From Ga0077527 sp945862135 (lineage in GTDB: Bacteria; Pseudomonadota; Gammaproteobacteria; Burkholderiales; SG8-41), in contig CAXNMF010000011.1 of assembly GCA_964203275.1 (NCBI GenBank), positions 58,102-122,101 on the forward strand: a DNA stretch of 64,000 nucleotides, given 5' to 3'. The notes under the pieces are model-generated. The model saw nothing but the letters and a program-made list of their open reading frames with translations. It did no database searches and had not been told where the DNA came from. This document shows, piece by piece, positions 8,895 through 18,306 of the stretch. Both the position numbers and the translations under genes were made by a program. Within the stretch, counting starts at the first letter, position 1. Each line of letters opens with the position of its first letter.

Positions 8895-10331
8895 TTACAG
8901 CGACTCCGCCGCAAAATCCGCCAGCCGTGAACGCTCCCCTCGCATCAGCGTGACATGGCCGCCATGCGGCCAGCCTTTCATTCGATCCACCACATAGGTC
9001 AGGCCTGAACTGCCTTCGGTCAGGTAGGGCGTATCGATCTGCGAGATATTGCCCAGACACACCACCTTGGTGCCCGGACCTGCGCGCGTGATCAGCGTCT
9101 TCATCTGCTTCGGCGTCAGGTTCTGCGCCTCGTCAATGATCACGAACTTGTTGAGGAAGGTGCGGCCGCGCATGAAGTTCAGCGATTTGACCTTGATGCG
9201 AGAGCGTATCAGGTCGCGCGTTGCGGCGCGGCCCCATTCACCGGCTTCGTCATCGGTATGGTTCAGCACGTCGAGGTTGTCCTCGAGCGCGCCCATCCAC
9301 GGATTCATTTTCTCTTCCTCGGTACCGGGCAGGAAACCGATGTCTTCGCCGACCGGCACGGTGACGCGGGTGACGATGATCTCGGAGAAATTCTTGTCGT
9401 CGAGGGTCTGTGCCAGCGCCGCCGCCAGTGTCATCAGCGTTTTGCCGCTGCCGGCCTGGCCGAGCAGGGTGATGAAATCGATGTCAGGATTCATCAGCGC
9501 ATTCAGTGCGAAATTCTGCTCGCGATTGCGCGCGGTGATGCCCCAGACATTGTTGCGCTGGTGGCTGTAGTCCTTCAGGGTCTGCAGGATCGCCGTCTTG
9601 CCGCTGACTTCACGTACCTGCGCCTGGAAGGGCTGGTCTCCCTCGAGGAATACGAACTGGTTCACCAGCAGGCTGCTGCACACCGGTCCGGTGACCCGGT
9701 AATAGGTGTTCCCGGACTGCTGCCACGACTCCATGTTCTTGCCGTGACTGTCCCAGAAATTTTCAGGAAGTGCGCAGATGCCCGTGTAAAGCAGGTCAGT
9801 ATCTTCGAGGACCTTGTCGTTGAAGTAATCTTCCGCTGCGAGGCCCAGCGCACGCGCCTTGATGCGCATATTGATGTCTTTCGACACCAGGATGACCTGA
9901 CGCTTCGGCTGCGTTTCCTGCAGGTGTTTGACAACGCCGATGATCTGGTTGTCGGCCTTGCCGCTGGGCAGGCTTGAGGGCAGGGTGCCGTTGATCGCTT
10001 CGGTCTGCAGGAACAGTTTGCCGTTGGCGGCCTTGTCGCCGTGGCTGGCCAATGGGATGCCCTCGGTGATGTCGCCTTGCAAATTGGCAATGACTTCATC
10101 CAGATAGCGGCTCGCCTGACGCGCGTTGCGCGAAACCTCGGACATGCCTTTTTTGTTGCCGTCGAGTTCTTCGAGCGTCGCCATCGGGATGAACAGGTCA
10201 TGTTCTTCGAAGCGAAACAGCGATGTGGGGTCGTGCATCAGCACGTTGGTATCCAGCACAAAGAGCTTGGCGCTGGAGGGCAGGCGGGAAACTACTGAAG
10301 GTGTGGTAGCGGCGGACTTACGCTGAATCAT
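8895..10331 (-). CDS. PIN domain-PhoH family ATPase (PhoH2-like)
   Basis: Fusion of an N-terminal PIN nuclease domain (acidic FVLDTNVLMHDP with Asp27; EELDGNKKG near residue 55; about 20-180) and a C-terminal PhoH P-loop ATPase (Walker A GQAGSGKT 291-298, Walker B VIIDEAQN 397-404). In mycobacteria this architecture (PhoH2) acts as an RNA-unwinding ribonuclease, so an RNA-processing role is plausible. 478 aa, full length. A GGAGG ribosome site lies just before the start. It converges with dnaB with only 21 bp between stops. Confidence 0.92.
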   Translation of the reverse strand: MIQRKSAATTPSVVSRLPSSAKLFVLDTNVLMHDPTSLFRFEEHDLFIPMATLEELDGNKKGMSEVSRNARQASRYLDEVIANLQGDITEGIPLASHGDKAANGKLFLQTEAINGTLPSSLPSGKADNQIIGVVKHLQETQPKRQVILVSKDINMRIKARALGLAAEDYFNDKVLEDTDLLYTGICALPENFWDSHGKNMESWQQSGNTYYRVTGPVCSSLLVNQFVFLEGDQPFQAQVREVSGKTAILQTLKDYSHQRNNVWGITARNREQNFALNALMNPDIDFITLLGQAGSGKTLMTLAAALAQTLDDKNFSEIIVTRVTVPVGEDIGFLPGTEEEKMNPWMGALEDNLDVLNHTDDEAGEWGRAATRDLIRSRIKVKSLNFMRGRTFLNKFVIIDEAQNLTPKQMKTLITRAGPGTKVVCLGNISQIDTPYLTEGSSGLTYVVDRMKGWPHGGHVTLMRGERSRLADFAAESL

Positions 10332-10384
10332 GAGCCTCCCGGGAAGTCAGGCGTTGATTGGAAACCTCTGTTTCCGGGAAACGG

Positions 10385-10861
10385 CTAGAGGGTATTTACG
10401 AATTCCAGCACCTCCTGCACATGCCCCGGAACCTTTACGCCGCGCCACTCGCGGCGAACAATGCCATTGGCGTCAATCACGAAGGTGCTGCGTTCAATGC
10501 CACGCACCTTTTTGCCATACATGTTTTTCATTTTGATGACATCGAAAGCCTTGCAGGCGGCTTCTTCGCTGTCGCTGAGCAATTCGAAGGGGAAACTCAT
10601 TTTCACCTTGAAGTTCTCGTGCGACTTGAGGCTGTCACGCGAGACGCCAAAAACCACGCTGCCGGCCTTGGTAAATTGGCCGTGCAGGTCGCGAAAGTGT
10701 TGCCCTTCGGTAGTGCAGCCGGGGGTATTGTCCTTGGGATAAAAGTAGAGGACAACGTTTTTGCCGAGCAGATCGCTCAGCTTGATGTTCTTGCCGCCCG
10801 TGGCGGGAAGCTCAATGTCTGGTGCGGGTTTGTCCAGCACGCTGATGATGTTCGGTTGCAA
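10385..10861 (-). CDS. bcp: thioredoxin-dependent peroxiredoxin Bcp/PrxQ
   Basis: Cytoplasmic thiol peroxidase reducing H2O2 and organic peroxides. Thioredoxin fold with DFELPA-like start, YFYPKDNTPGCTTEG and peroxidatic Cys49 in PGCT. The resolving Cys that E. coli Bcp has five residues later is Gln here; another Cys lies near residue 101 (EEAACKAF), so recycling may differ. 158 aa, normal length. Same strand as PhoH and mnmH but with gaps, so cotranscription is uncertain. Confidence 0.94.
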   Translation of the reverse strand: MQPNIISVLDKPAPDIELPATGGKNIKLSDLLGKNVVLYFYPKDNTPGCTTEGQHFRDLHGQFTKAGSVVFGVSRDSLKSHENFKVKMSFPFELLSDSEEAACKAFDVIKMKNMYGKKVRGIERSTFVIDANGIVRREWRGVKVPGHVQEVLEFVNTL

Positions 10862-10927
10862 TCAGTTACGGTTGAAATTCTTGTTTCTATCTTGGCGTAA
10901 TTTGTAGCGCAGTGCAATACCTTCATT

Positions 10928-12028
10928 TCAGGCGGCTGCGTGCGGCGCAATCGCAGCAAGAATGTCACCGGCAAGGCGATCAATGGCATCGCTGCTGTAG
11001 GCGTTCAGATTGAAGTGAGTGGCCTGCGGCAAGCGCGGATAGTGGTTGACGATGGCGCGCGTGTAGGCCGGGTCGTAGTGCCTGATCAGCAGTTCTTCGG
11101 TCAGTTGATCCCACTTGCCGTCATACGCCATGTTCTGCCACTGGTTGATGACATCGCCGCCATGCAATGAACGCAGGCAGTCGAGCTGCGCATTGAGTAG
11201 TTTTGCATCACTGAGAAAGTGAACGTATTCATCCATCAGCAGCGCCACGCGCACCGGTATCGGCGCTTCAATCACCACGCAGGCGCTTTGCCACATCGCA
11301 TCGATCAGTTCGGCGGGAACGCGCAGCTTGCCGATCTTGCGGCTTTCCGATTCCACGAATACCGGTTGATCCGGCGACAGATGTTTCAATGCATGCCAGA
11401 CCCGGCTCTCAAACATCTTCTGTGCGGGCTGCGGCGCATCCGGCAGATTGCCCAGCACCGAGCCACGATGCGCGGCCAGTTCTTCGAGGTCCAGCACCTG
11501 CGCACCCTGTGCTTTTAATGCACGCAGCAACTGGCTCTTGCCGGTGCCGGTCATGCCGCAGACCACGCGCCAATCGAATCGAGCGGGCAATGTAGGCAGT
11601 TCTTCAAGAATGGCGCGGCGATAGGCCTTGTAGCCGCCGTCGAGTTGCCCGACCTTCCAGCCGATCTGCGCCAGCACATGCGCCAGCGCACCGCTGCGGC
11701 CGCCGCCACGCCAGCAATACACCAGCGGTTTCCAGTGGCGCGGCCGATCCCGCAGGAGGCTTTCGATGTGGCGCGAGATATTCGCGCTGACGAGTGCGGC
11801 GCCGATTTTTTTCGCGTCGAAGGACGAGACCTGTTTGTAAATCGTGCCGACGCGTTCGCGCTCCGCGTTGTTCAGCACCGGCAGGTTGATCGCGCCGGGG
11901 ATATGGTCTTCGGCGAATTCTCCCTCGGAACGCACGTCGATTATCTCGTCAAAATCATCGAGTTGTGCTACGGTGACCGCGCTCGCCGAGCGGCCCCTTT
12001 GGGCTGCGGGTTCCGTGGCTTCAGACAT
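10928..12028 (-). CDS. mnmH: tRNA 2-selenouridine synthase
   Basis: MnmH/SelU replaces sulfur by selenium at the wobble uridine of some tRNAs, using selenophosphate from SelD. An N-terminal rhodanese domain has the active Cys105 in VYCWRGGGRSG; a P-loop GMTGTGKS lies at 158-165. I start at the Met of MSEATEPAAQ (366 aa) because the 14 residues before it look non-coding. Head to head with selD, 50 bp between starts, which supports the selenium role. Confidence 0.95.
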   Translation of the reverse strand: MSEATEPAAQRGRSASAVTVAQLDDFDEIIDVRSEGEFAEDHIPGAINLPVLNNAERERVGTIYKQVSSFDAKKIGAALVSANISRHIESLLRDRPRHWKPLVYCWRGGGRSGALAHVLAQIGWKVGQLDGGYKAYRRAILEELPTLPARFDWRVVCGMTGTGKSQLLRALKAQGAQVLDLEELAAHRGSVLGNLPDAPQPAQKMFESRVWHALKHLSPDQPVFVESESRKIGKLRVPAELIDAMWQSACVVIEAPIPVRVALLMDEYVHFLSDAKLLNAQLDCLRSLHGGDVINQWQNMAYDGKWDQLTEELLIRHYDPAYTRAIVNHYPRLPQATHFNLNAYSSDAIDRLAGDILAAIAPHAAA

Positions 12029-12078
12029 GCTGCGGTTCAATGATGATCGGCGATGCGTACATGGCGACATTCTAAATC

Positions 12079-13137
12079 ATGAACAACCCCATTGATCCTG
12101 CTTCCCTCCGGCTGACCCAGTTTTCCCACGGCGGTGGGTGAGGCTGCAAACTGACGCCGGCGTTGCTGAGCGAAGTTCTGGCTAAAACGCCCGCTGCACT
12201 TCCGTTCAAGGATCTGCTGGTGGGCACGGAGTCGAGTGATGACGCCGCGGTGTATCGCATCAACGATACGCAGGCGATCATCGCGACGACGGACTTTTTT
12301 ATGCCGATCGTTGATGATCCTTTTGATTTCGGCCGTATAGCCGCAACCAACGCGATCTCCGATGTGTATGCCATGGGCGGCAAGCCCTTCATGGCACTGG
12401 CCTTGCTCGGCTATCCGATCGGCAAACTGCCGATGGAATCCGTGCAACGCATCATCGCCGGCGGCCATGCGGTCTGCGCCGCGGCCGGCATTCCGATTGC
12501 CGGCGGTCATTCGATTGATGCGCCGGAACCGATCTACGGCCTGGTTGCATTGGGTCTGGTACATCCGGACCGCGTCAAACGCAATGACCGCGCCAAAGCG
12601 GGCGACGTGCTGATTCTCGGCAAGGGGCTCGGCGTTGGCATCATGAGCGCGGCGATGAAAAAAGGTGAGCTGCGCGAGAAGGCGTATCAGCAAATGCTGG
12701 AAAGCGCGACCAAACTCAATACGCCCGGCATTGAACTCGGTGCGATGGACACCGTGCATGCGCTGACTGATGTCACCGGATTCGGTCTGCTGGGCCATTT
12801 GCTGGAAATCTGCCGCGGCTCCGGACTTGTTGCGGAAGTCGAGTGGGCGAAGGTTCCTGTCCTCAGCGCTGCGCAGTATCTGGTCGAAGCGGGCTTTGTC
12901 ACAGGGGCTTCGGATCGCAACTGGGCCAGTTATGGCACCCAAGTCACGCTGCCGGCAGGTGACAGCAGCAATATGCGCAAACTGTTGACCGATCCTCAGA
13001 CCAGTGGCGGTTTGCTGGTGGCCTGCGCACCGGAGGCGGCTGAAGCTGTCCTGGACGTATTCCGCGCGCAGGGTTTTGCGCAGGCTGCGGTGATCGGGCG
13101 TCTCAATGCCGGCAAGCCGGGCGTTAACATCAAGTAA
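12079..13137 (+). CDS. selD: selenide, water dikinase (SelD), selenocysteine-containing
   Basis: Makes selenophosphate from selenide and ATP. From the ATG at 12079 the frame reads RLTQFSHGGG, then TGA (12139-12141), then GCKLTPALLSEVL. This aligns with E. coli SelD RLTQYSHGAGCGCK, putting TGA exactly at catalytic Cys17, where many SelD proteins carry selenocysteine. Read through, the product is 352 aa, as expected. A caller that ends at TGA starts at TTG 12163 and loses the N-terminal 28 residues, including the active site. Later motifs (GGHSIDAPEPIYGL, DPQTSGGLL) are intact. Genes for Sec insertion must lie elsewhere. Confidence 0.93.
12142..12171 (+). promoter_or_regulatory. possible bacterial SECIS hairpin after the selD TGA
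   Basis: Directly 3' of the TGA, GCU-GCAA pairs with UUGC-UG-AGC, and a further imperfect part (C-G and G-C pairs around bulges) closes a G/C-rich loop. Bacterial SECIS elements sit just downstream of the UGA and bind SelB. The loop distance is shorter than in fdhF, so the exact fold is uncertain. Confidence 0.35.
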
Positions 13138-13171
13138 AAAGTTAAATAAGTAATTGATTTATTTAACTTTT
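13137..13171. terminator. bidirectional terminator between selD and tesA
   Basis: Perfect 13-bp inverted repeat AAAAGTTAAATAA / TTATTTAACTTTT with a 9-nt loop, A-rich on one side and T-rich on the other. It overlaps the last base of the selD stop codon and the tesA stop codon, so it can end transcription from both sides. Confidence 0.8.
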
Positions 13172-13773
13172 ATGAGTGGCGCCAGCGTTTTCCACACGGT
13201 ATCCAGCATCAGCGGCTGAGCCTGCGCCGTCGGGTGCAGGTTGTCAGCCTGGAACAGCGCACGTTGATCGGCGAATCCCTCCAGCAGGAAGGGCACCAGC
13301 GGCACGCGCTTGGCTTTGGCCACCTCGCGGAAGGTCGCACTGAACTTTTCCGTGTATTGCGGGCCGTAGTTCGGTGGAATCTGCATGCCGACGAGGATGA
13401 CCTGTGACCTGGCGTTACGCGCGGCATCGATGATGCGTTCGAGATTGCTGCGCATGGCCTTTAGATCGCTACCGCGCAGACCGTCATTGGCGCCAAGTGC
13501 AACAATCGTAATGGCGGGGCGATGAGTACGTAATGCATCCTTGATGCGATTGACGCCGCCGAGTGTGGTTTCACCGCTGATGCTGGCGTTGGCAACCGTA
13601 TAATCAGTTTTCTTCTCGCGCAGGCGCAATTGCAGCAGATGCGCCCAGTCCGAGTCGCGCGGTACACCGTAGCCGGCTGAAAGGCTGTCTCCGTAAACAA
13701 GGATCGTGGCTGCAGGGGCGATTGAAATCCCGCCCACACTGAGCAGCATCAACAACAACAAGCGAATGAGCAT
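13159..13773 (-). CDS. tesA: GDSL esterase / acyl-CoA thioesterase I (TesA-like)
   Basis: Periplasmic SGNH-fold hydrolase. A signal peptide (MLIRLLLLMLLSVGGISIAPAA) is followed by block I ILVYGDSLSAGYG with the catalytic Ser, the GANDGLRG block with Asn, and block V DNLHPTAQ with Asp/His. The start at 13773 gives 204 aa, the family length, although the frame stays open 112 codons upstream over ybbA. Its ATG interlocks with that of ybbA in one CATG. The divergent tesA/ybbA-ybbP arrangement is the same as in E. coli. Confidence 0.92.
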   Translation of the reverse strand: MLIRLLLLMLLSVGGISIAPAATILVYGDSLSAGYGVPRDSDWAHLLQLRLREKKTDYTVANASISGETTLGGVNRIKDALRTHRPAITIVALGANDGLRGSDLKAMRSNLERIIDAARNARSQVILVGMQIPPNYGPQYTEKFSATFREVAKAKRVPLVPFLLEGFADQRALFQADNLHPTAQAQPLMLDTVWKTLAPLIKVK

Positions 13774-14455
13774 GACTGAAGAATCTCCGAAGCCGATCGT
13801 GCGCGTAGCGCAACTGTGCAAGCAGGTTACCACTGGCGATTCCGCGTTGACCATCCTGAATGACGTGAGTTTCACCGTGAATGCCGGCGAGGCGGTGGCC
13901 ATCGTTGGTGCATCGGGCTCCGGCAAATCGACGTTGCTGGGCCTGCTCGCCGGTCTGGATACACCGACATCGGGCAGCGTCAGCATCAGCGGCGAGGATT
14001 TGTTTACGCTCGATGAAGACGGCCGTGCCGCCTTGCGCGCACGCCTGGTGGGCTTCGTGTTCCAGTCCTTCAACCTGCTGCCAGCCATGACTGCACTGGA
14101 AAATGTCATGCTGCCGCTGGAACTCGCGGGCGAGGCCGGGGCATCGGCTTCGGCGAAAGCCTTGCTCGAACGCGTCGGCCTCGGCGGGCGTCTGACCCAC
14201 TATCCCAAACAGCTCTCCGGCGGTGAACAGCAGCGGGTCGCGATTGCACGCGCCTTTGCCACCCGTCCCGCATTGCTGCTGGCTGATGAACCGACCGGCA
14301 ACCTCGATGCGGCCACCGGCGCCGACATCATCAACCTGATGTTTGAACTCAATCGTGAGCGCGGCACCACGCTGATCCTGGTGACGCATGACCTCGAACT
14401 GTCGCGGCGCTGCGGCCGCGCCTTGCGTCTGGTTGCCGGCGAACTGCAGTCATGA
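13772..14455 (+). CDS. ybbA: ABC transporter ATP-binding protein YbbA
   Basis: MacB/LolD-type ATPase working with the following FtsX-like permease. Walker A GASGSGKS, Q-loop FVFQSFNLLP, signature LSGGEQQRVA, Walker B LLLADEPTGNLD and the His-loop VTHD are all present. Starts at 13772 or two codons earlier at 13766 are both possible. It overlaps the permease start in an ATGA. In E. coli the ybbAP genes accompany tesA; the substrate is not established. Confidence 0.92.
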   Translation: MTEESPKPIVRVAQLCKQVTTGDSALTILNDVSFTVNAGEAVAIVGASGSGKSTLLGLLAGLDTPTSGSVSISGEDLFTLDEDGRAALRARLVGFVFQSFNLLPAMTALENVMLPLELAGEAGASASAKALLERVGLGGRLTHYPKQLSGGEQQRVAIARAFATRPALLLADEPTGNLDAATGADIINLMFELNRERGTTLILVTHDLELSRRCGRALRLVAGELQS

Positions 14456-16950
14456 GATTGCTTGCGGATGCCGCGATGGCACTGCGCCTGCTGGCGCGCG
14501 ACTGGCGCGCCGGTGAACTGACGCTGGTGGCGGTCGCAGTTGTTGTTGCGGTTGCCAGCGTGACCACAGTCGGCTTTTTTGCCGACCGTGTGCACCAGGC
14601 GCTGAGCCGCCAGGCCAATCAACTGCTCGGCGCGGATCTGGTCATCTCCGGTGACCGGGCGCTCGACGCTGCATTTGCCGCCGATGCCGAACGCCGCGGC
14701 CTGCAAGTCGCACGCATGCTGCGTTTCCCCAGCATGACCACCGGCAACGCGCAGAGCGTGCTCGCCGAAGTCAAAGTGGTAACCGCCGGTTATCCCTTGC
14801 GCGGCGACCTGCGCATTGCTGACGTGCAGAATGGCGTGGATCGTCTTGCGACTGAAATTCCAAAACCCGGTACCGTATGGGTCGATGAACGGCTGATTAC
14901 GCGATTGCAGTTGCAGGTCGGTGATGTCATCGAGATCGGCAACAGCAAACTGCCGATTGCGCAAATCATCACCCAGGAGCCTGACAGCGCGATCGGTTTC
15001 ATCAACGCCGGACCGCGGGTGATGCTCAATGACGCCGACATCGCCGCCACCGGTCTTGTGCAGGTGGGCAGCCGTATCCGTTACCGCGTGCTGGTCGCCG
15101 GTGCGCCGGCGGCAATTGCCGATTACCGCAGTTGGGTGGTTACCAAACTGTCGCCGGGTCAACGCGTCGAAAGCATTGAAGACGCACGTCCGGAAATCCG
15201 CTCGGCACTGGAGCGTTCCGAAAAATTTCTCAGCCTGGCTGCCTTGCTGAGCGTGGTACTCGCTGCCGTGGCGATTGCGCTGGCGGCGCGGCGCTTCCTG
15301 CAACGCCATCTCGATGCCTGCGCCATCATGCGCTGCCATGGCGCCAGCCAGTCGCGGCTGGTGCGCCTGTATCTGCTGCAGTTCATTGTGCTCGGTGCGG
15401 CGGCCAGCATTGCCGGATGCATCGCTGGTTTTCTGGCACAGCATGCGCTGGCGTTATGGCTGGGCAGTCTGGTTACCGTTGAACTGCCGGAGGCGGGCGT
15501 GATGCCGGCGCTGCATGGTTTTGTCACCGGCCTGTCCTTGCTGCTGGGTTTTGCCCTGCCGCCGCTGATTGCGCTGGCCAAAGTGCCGACCTTGCGCGTG
15601 CTGCGCCGTGACATCGGCGCACCCAGCGGCATGGGCCTGCTCGGTTATGCGCTGGGCGCCGCCGTGATTGCTGCACTGATCATCTGGAAGGCCGGTGATT
15701 TGCGTCTGGGCGGCATGGTGTTTGCAGGTTTTGCCGGAGCCATGTTGTTTGCGGGTGTGTTGGCCTGGGGCGTGATTGCGCTGGTGTCGCGTCTGGGTGG
15801 TGCCGGGGTGTCGTGGCGTTTCGGTATTGCTAATCTGCGGCGGCGGCCTCTGGCCAGCGTGTTGCAGGTGGTGGCGCTGGGCATCGGCGTGATGGCCTTG
15901 CTGACGCTGACCATCATCCGCAGCGAACTGCTCGACCTGTGGCAGCGCAGCCTGCCGAAGGATGCGCCGAACCGTTTCATCGTCAATGTGCAGAAAGACC
16001 AGGTTCCTGCATTGGAAAAGTTTTTCGCGGGTCGCGGCATCGCGATGCCGGAACTGCATCCGATGGTACGCGCGCGATTGATCGGCATCAATGACCGCAA
16101 CGTCTCGCCCGCTGATTACAGCGATGACCGCGCACGCCGCTTGGTGGACCGCGAGTTCAACCTGTCATGGGCGACGCAGATGCAGAAGGACAACCGGCTG
16201 CTTGCCGGCAGCTGGTGGAGTGACAAGCCGGCGCGCAAGGACCAGTTCTCAATGGAGGACGGCATCGCCAAGGCGCTGGGCGTCGGCATCGGCGACAAGA
16301 TGACCTTCGATGCGGCCGGCAATATCTTCAGCGCCGAGATCACCAGCCTGCGCAAGGTCGACTGGGATTCTTTCAACGTCAATTTCTTCGTGGTCACTCC
16401 GCCGGGTCTGATGGAGCAATATCCGGCAAGTTACGTCACCAGCTTTTATCTGCCGCCGGGCAATGTCGAACTGCTGAATGCGCTGGTGAAGCAGTTCCCG
16501 AATTTCCTGCTGATTGATGTTGCGCAGGTGCTGGGGCAGGTGCAGACGATGATCACGCAGGTATCGCGCGCGGTGCAGTTTGTGTTCCTGTTCACGCTGA
16601 TGGCCGGGCTGGTCGTGCTGTATGCGGCGATTGCCAGCACGCAGGATGAACGGCTTTATCAGGCAACGATCATGCGCACGATGGGCGCCAGCCGCAGCCA
16701 GCTGGCGCGCGCCAACCTCGCCGAATTCGCGGTGATCGGCGCATTGGCCGGGCTGATTGCGGCGGCGGGCGCGAATGCGCTGGGTTATACGCTGGCATCG
16801 CGCGTGATCAATGTCGGTTACACCTTCAGCCCCATGCTCTGGAGCATCGGCATCATCGGCACCGTGCTCGGTGTGATGCTTGCCGGCCACCTCGGCACAC
16901 GCCATGTACTGCGCATCGCGCCGCTGCGCGTGTTGCGGATGTTGTCCTGA
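14452..16950 (+). CDS. ybbP: FtsX-family ABC permease YbbP
   Basis: Large inner-membrane permease, 832 aa, with two FtsX modules: an N-terminal TM helix, a large periplasmic region, a TM group around residues 260-450, a second periplasmic part (about 500-690), and three C-terminal TM helices. The length and the two-module design match E. coli YbbP. It starts inside the ybbA stop codon, so the two are translationally coupled. Likely moves or handles a lipid or lipoprotein-type substrate; this is family inference. Confidence 0.92.
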   Translation: MRLLADAAMALRLLARDWRAGELTLVAVAVVVAVASVTTVGFFADRVHQALSRQANQLLGADLVISGDRALDAAFAADAERRGLQVARMLRFPSMTTGNAQSVLAEVKVVTAGYPLRGDLRIADVQNGVDRLATEIPKPGTVWVDERLITRLQLQVGDVIEIGNSKLPIAQIITQEPDSAIGFINAGPRVMLNDADIAATGLVQVGSRIRYRVLVAGAPAAIADYRSWVVTKLSPGQRVESIEDARPEIRSALERSEKFLSLAALLSVVLAAVAIALAARRFLQRHLDACAIMRCHGASQSRLVRLYLLQFIVLGAAASIAGCIAGFLAQHALALWLGSLVTVELPEAGVMPALHGFVTGLSLLLGFALPPLIALAKVPTLRVLRRDIGAPSGMGLLGYALGAAVIAALIIWKAGDLRLGGMVFAGFAGAMLFAGVLAWGVIALVSRLGGAGVSWRFGIANLRRRPLASVLQVVALGIGVMALLTLTIIRSELLDLWQRSLPKDAPNRFIVNVQKDQVPALEKFFAGRGIAMPELHPMVRARLIGINDRNVSPADYSDDRARRLVDREFNLSWATQMQKDNRLLAGSWWSDKPARKDQFSMEDGIAKALGVGIGDKMTFDAAGNIFSAEITSLRKVDWDSFNVNFFVVTPPGLMEQYPASYVTSFYLPPGNVELLNALVKQFPNFLLIDVAQVLGQVQTMITQVSRAVQFVFLFTLMAGLVVLYAAIASTQDERLYQATIMRTMGASRSQLARANLAEFAVIGALAGLIAAAGANALGYTLASRVINVGYTFSPMLWSIGIIGTVLGVMLAGHLGTRHVLRIAPLRVLRMLS

Positions 16951-17026
16951 GCGCAGATCCGGGCGCAAATCGCGTTCCGGCCGCGCGACGCCGGCGATAT
17001 ACTTCAGGGAACTTCGGAAGCGGCTC

Positions 17027-18298
17027 ATGAGTGAATCCCTGATCATTTATATCTTGTTGTTTTTATTGGTTATTTTAGGCGTTGTCATTGTGGTGATGGC
17101 AACGCAGGGTCGTGCAGCTGCACGCGCCACGCTCGACCTGCAGCAATCCCTCGAAGACAAACACCGCGCCATGCTCGGCGATTTGCACGACGGCCTCACC
17201 AAACAGGGCGACCGCCTCGGTGTGCAGGTCGCGGATTCCAGCGAACGCCAGCGCATGTCCACCGCCGATGAACTGAAGCAGACCCGTGATGTGCTGCATG
17301 CCTTACGCCTGACGCTGACCCAGGAATTGGGCACGCAACGCGAAGCGATGCTGGAACGACTCGCAGCCACCACCGAATCACTGAATGCCAAGATCGACGC
17401 ACGCCTCGGCGAAATCGCCGGCAAGGTCAATGAACGCCTCGATGAAGGTTTCAAGAAAACCAATGAAACCTTCGTCAGTGTGATGACGCGTTTGGCCACT
17501 ATCGATGAAGCGCAGAAAAAAATCGAAAGCCTGACCGGCAGCGTGGTCAGCCTGCAGGAACTGCTCGGTGACAAACGCGCGCGCGGCGCTTTCGGCGAAG
17601 TGCAGCTCGAAGGTTTGGTGCGCAATGTATTGCCGCCGAATGCTTATGACATGCAGTTCACGCTGTCCACGGGGGTGCGCGCTGACTGCGTGCTGCGTTT
17701 GCCGGCGCCGACCGGCATGGTTGCAGTCGATTCCAAATTCCCGCTGGAGAACTACCACCGCATGTTCGAGCCTGGCGTCAACGACGTTGATCGTGCGCTG
17801 GCGCAGAAGCAGTTCCGCAATGACATCAAGAAACACGTCGATGACATCTCGCGTAAATACATCATCCCCGGCGAGACTTCCGACGGCGCAGTGATGTTCG
17901 TGCCGGCCGAGGCGGTGTTCGCCGAGATTCATGCGCACCATGCCGAGACGGTCGAATACGCCAGTGCCAAACGCGTGTGGATCGTGTCGCCGACCACGCT
18001 GATGGCCGTGCTCAACACCGCACGCGCCGTGCTGAAGGATGTTGAGACACGCAAGCAGATCCATGTAATCAAGGAATCGCTGGCGCGGCTGTCGGTGGAG
18101 TTCGGACGTTTTGATGACCGCATGAAGGATCTCGCCAAACACATCCGCCAGGCCTATGACGACGTGGAAAAAGTGCAGGTTACCAGCGGCAAGATCTCGC
18201 AGCGCTTCGCCCAGATCGAAGGCGTCGAGCTGGATGAAGAGGCCGAAGAGGCCAAAGTCCTGAAGTTGCACAGCGACCGGCTGCGCGACGGCGGCTGA
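17027..18298 (+). CDS. rmuC: DNA recombination protein RmuC
   Basis: Membrane-anchored RmuC-family protein with a nuclease-like core, implicated in limiting inversions and handling DNA repair intermediates. One N-terminal TM helix (SLIIYILLFLLVILGVVIVVM), a coiled coil (about 30-170), then the conserved core with LLGDKRARGAFGEVQLE, VAVDSKFPLENY and WIVSPTTLMAVLNT. I start at the ATG at 17027 (423 aa) because the TM helix begins there; the open frame upstream overlaps ybbP. Confidence 0.93.
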   Translation: MSESLIIYILLFLLVILGVVIVVMATQGRAAARATLDLQQSLEDKHRAMLGDLHDGLTKQGDRLGVQVADSSERQRMSTADELKQTRDVLHALRLTLTQELGTQREAMLERLAATTESLNAKIDARLGEIAGKVNERLDEGFKKTNETFVSVMTRLATIDEAQKKIESLTGSVVSLQELLGDKRARGAFGEVQLEGLVRNVLPPNAYDMQFTLSTGVRADCVLRLPAPTGMVAVDSKFPLENYHRMFEPGVNDVDRALAQKQFRNDIKKHVDDISRKYIIPGETSDGAVMFVPAEAVFAEIHAHHAETVEYASAKRVWIVSPTTLMAVLNTARAVLKDVETRKQIHVIKESLARLSVEFGRFDDRMKDLAKHIRQAYDDVEKVQVTSGKISQRFAQIEGVELDEEAEEAKVLKLHSDRLRDGG

Positions 18299-18306
18299 AC
18301 GATCAC

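Noticed and set aside
12037..12942. 301-aa minus-strand open frame opposite selD
   Set aside because: Shadow frame; the SelD reading with Sec is strongly conserved.
14200..15444. 414-aa minus-strand open frame opposite ybbA-ybbP
   Set aside because: No domain; Walker and permease motifs are on the plus strand.
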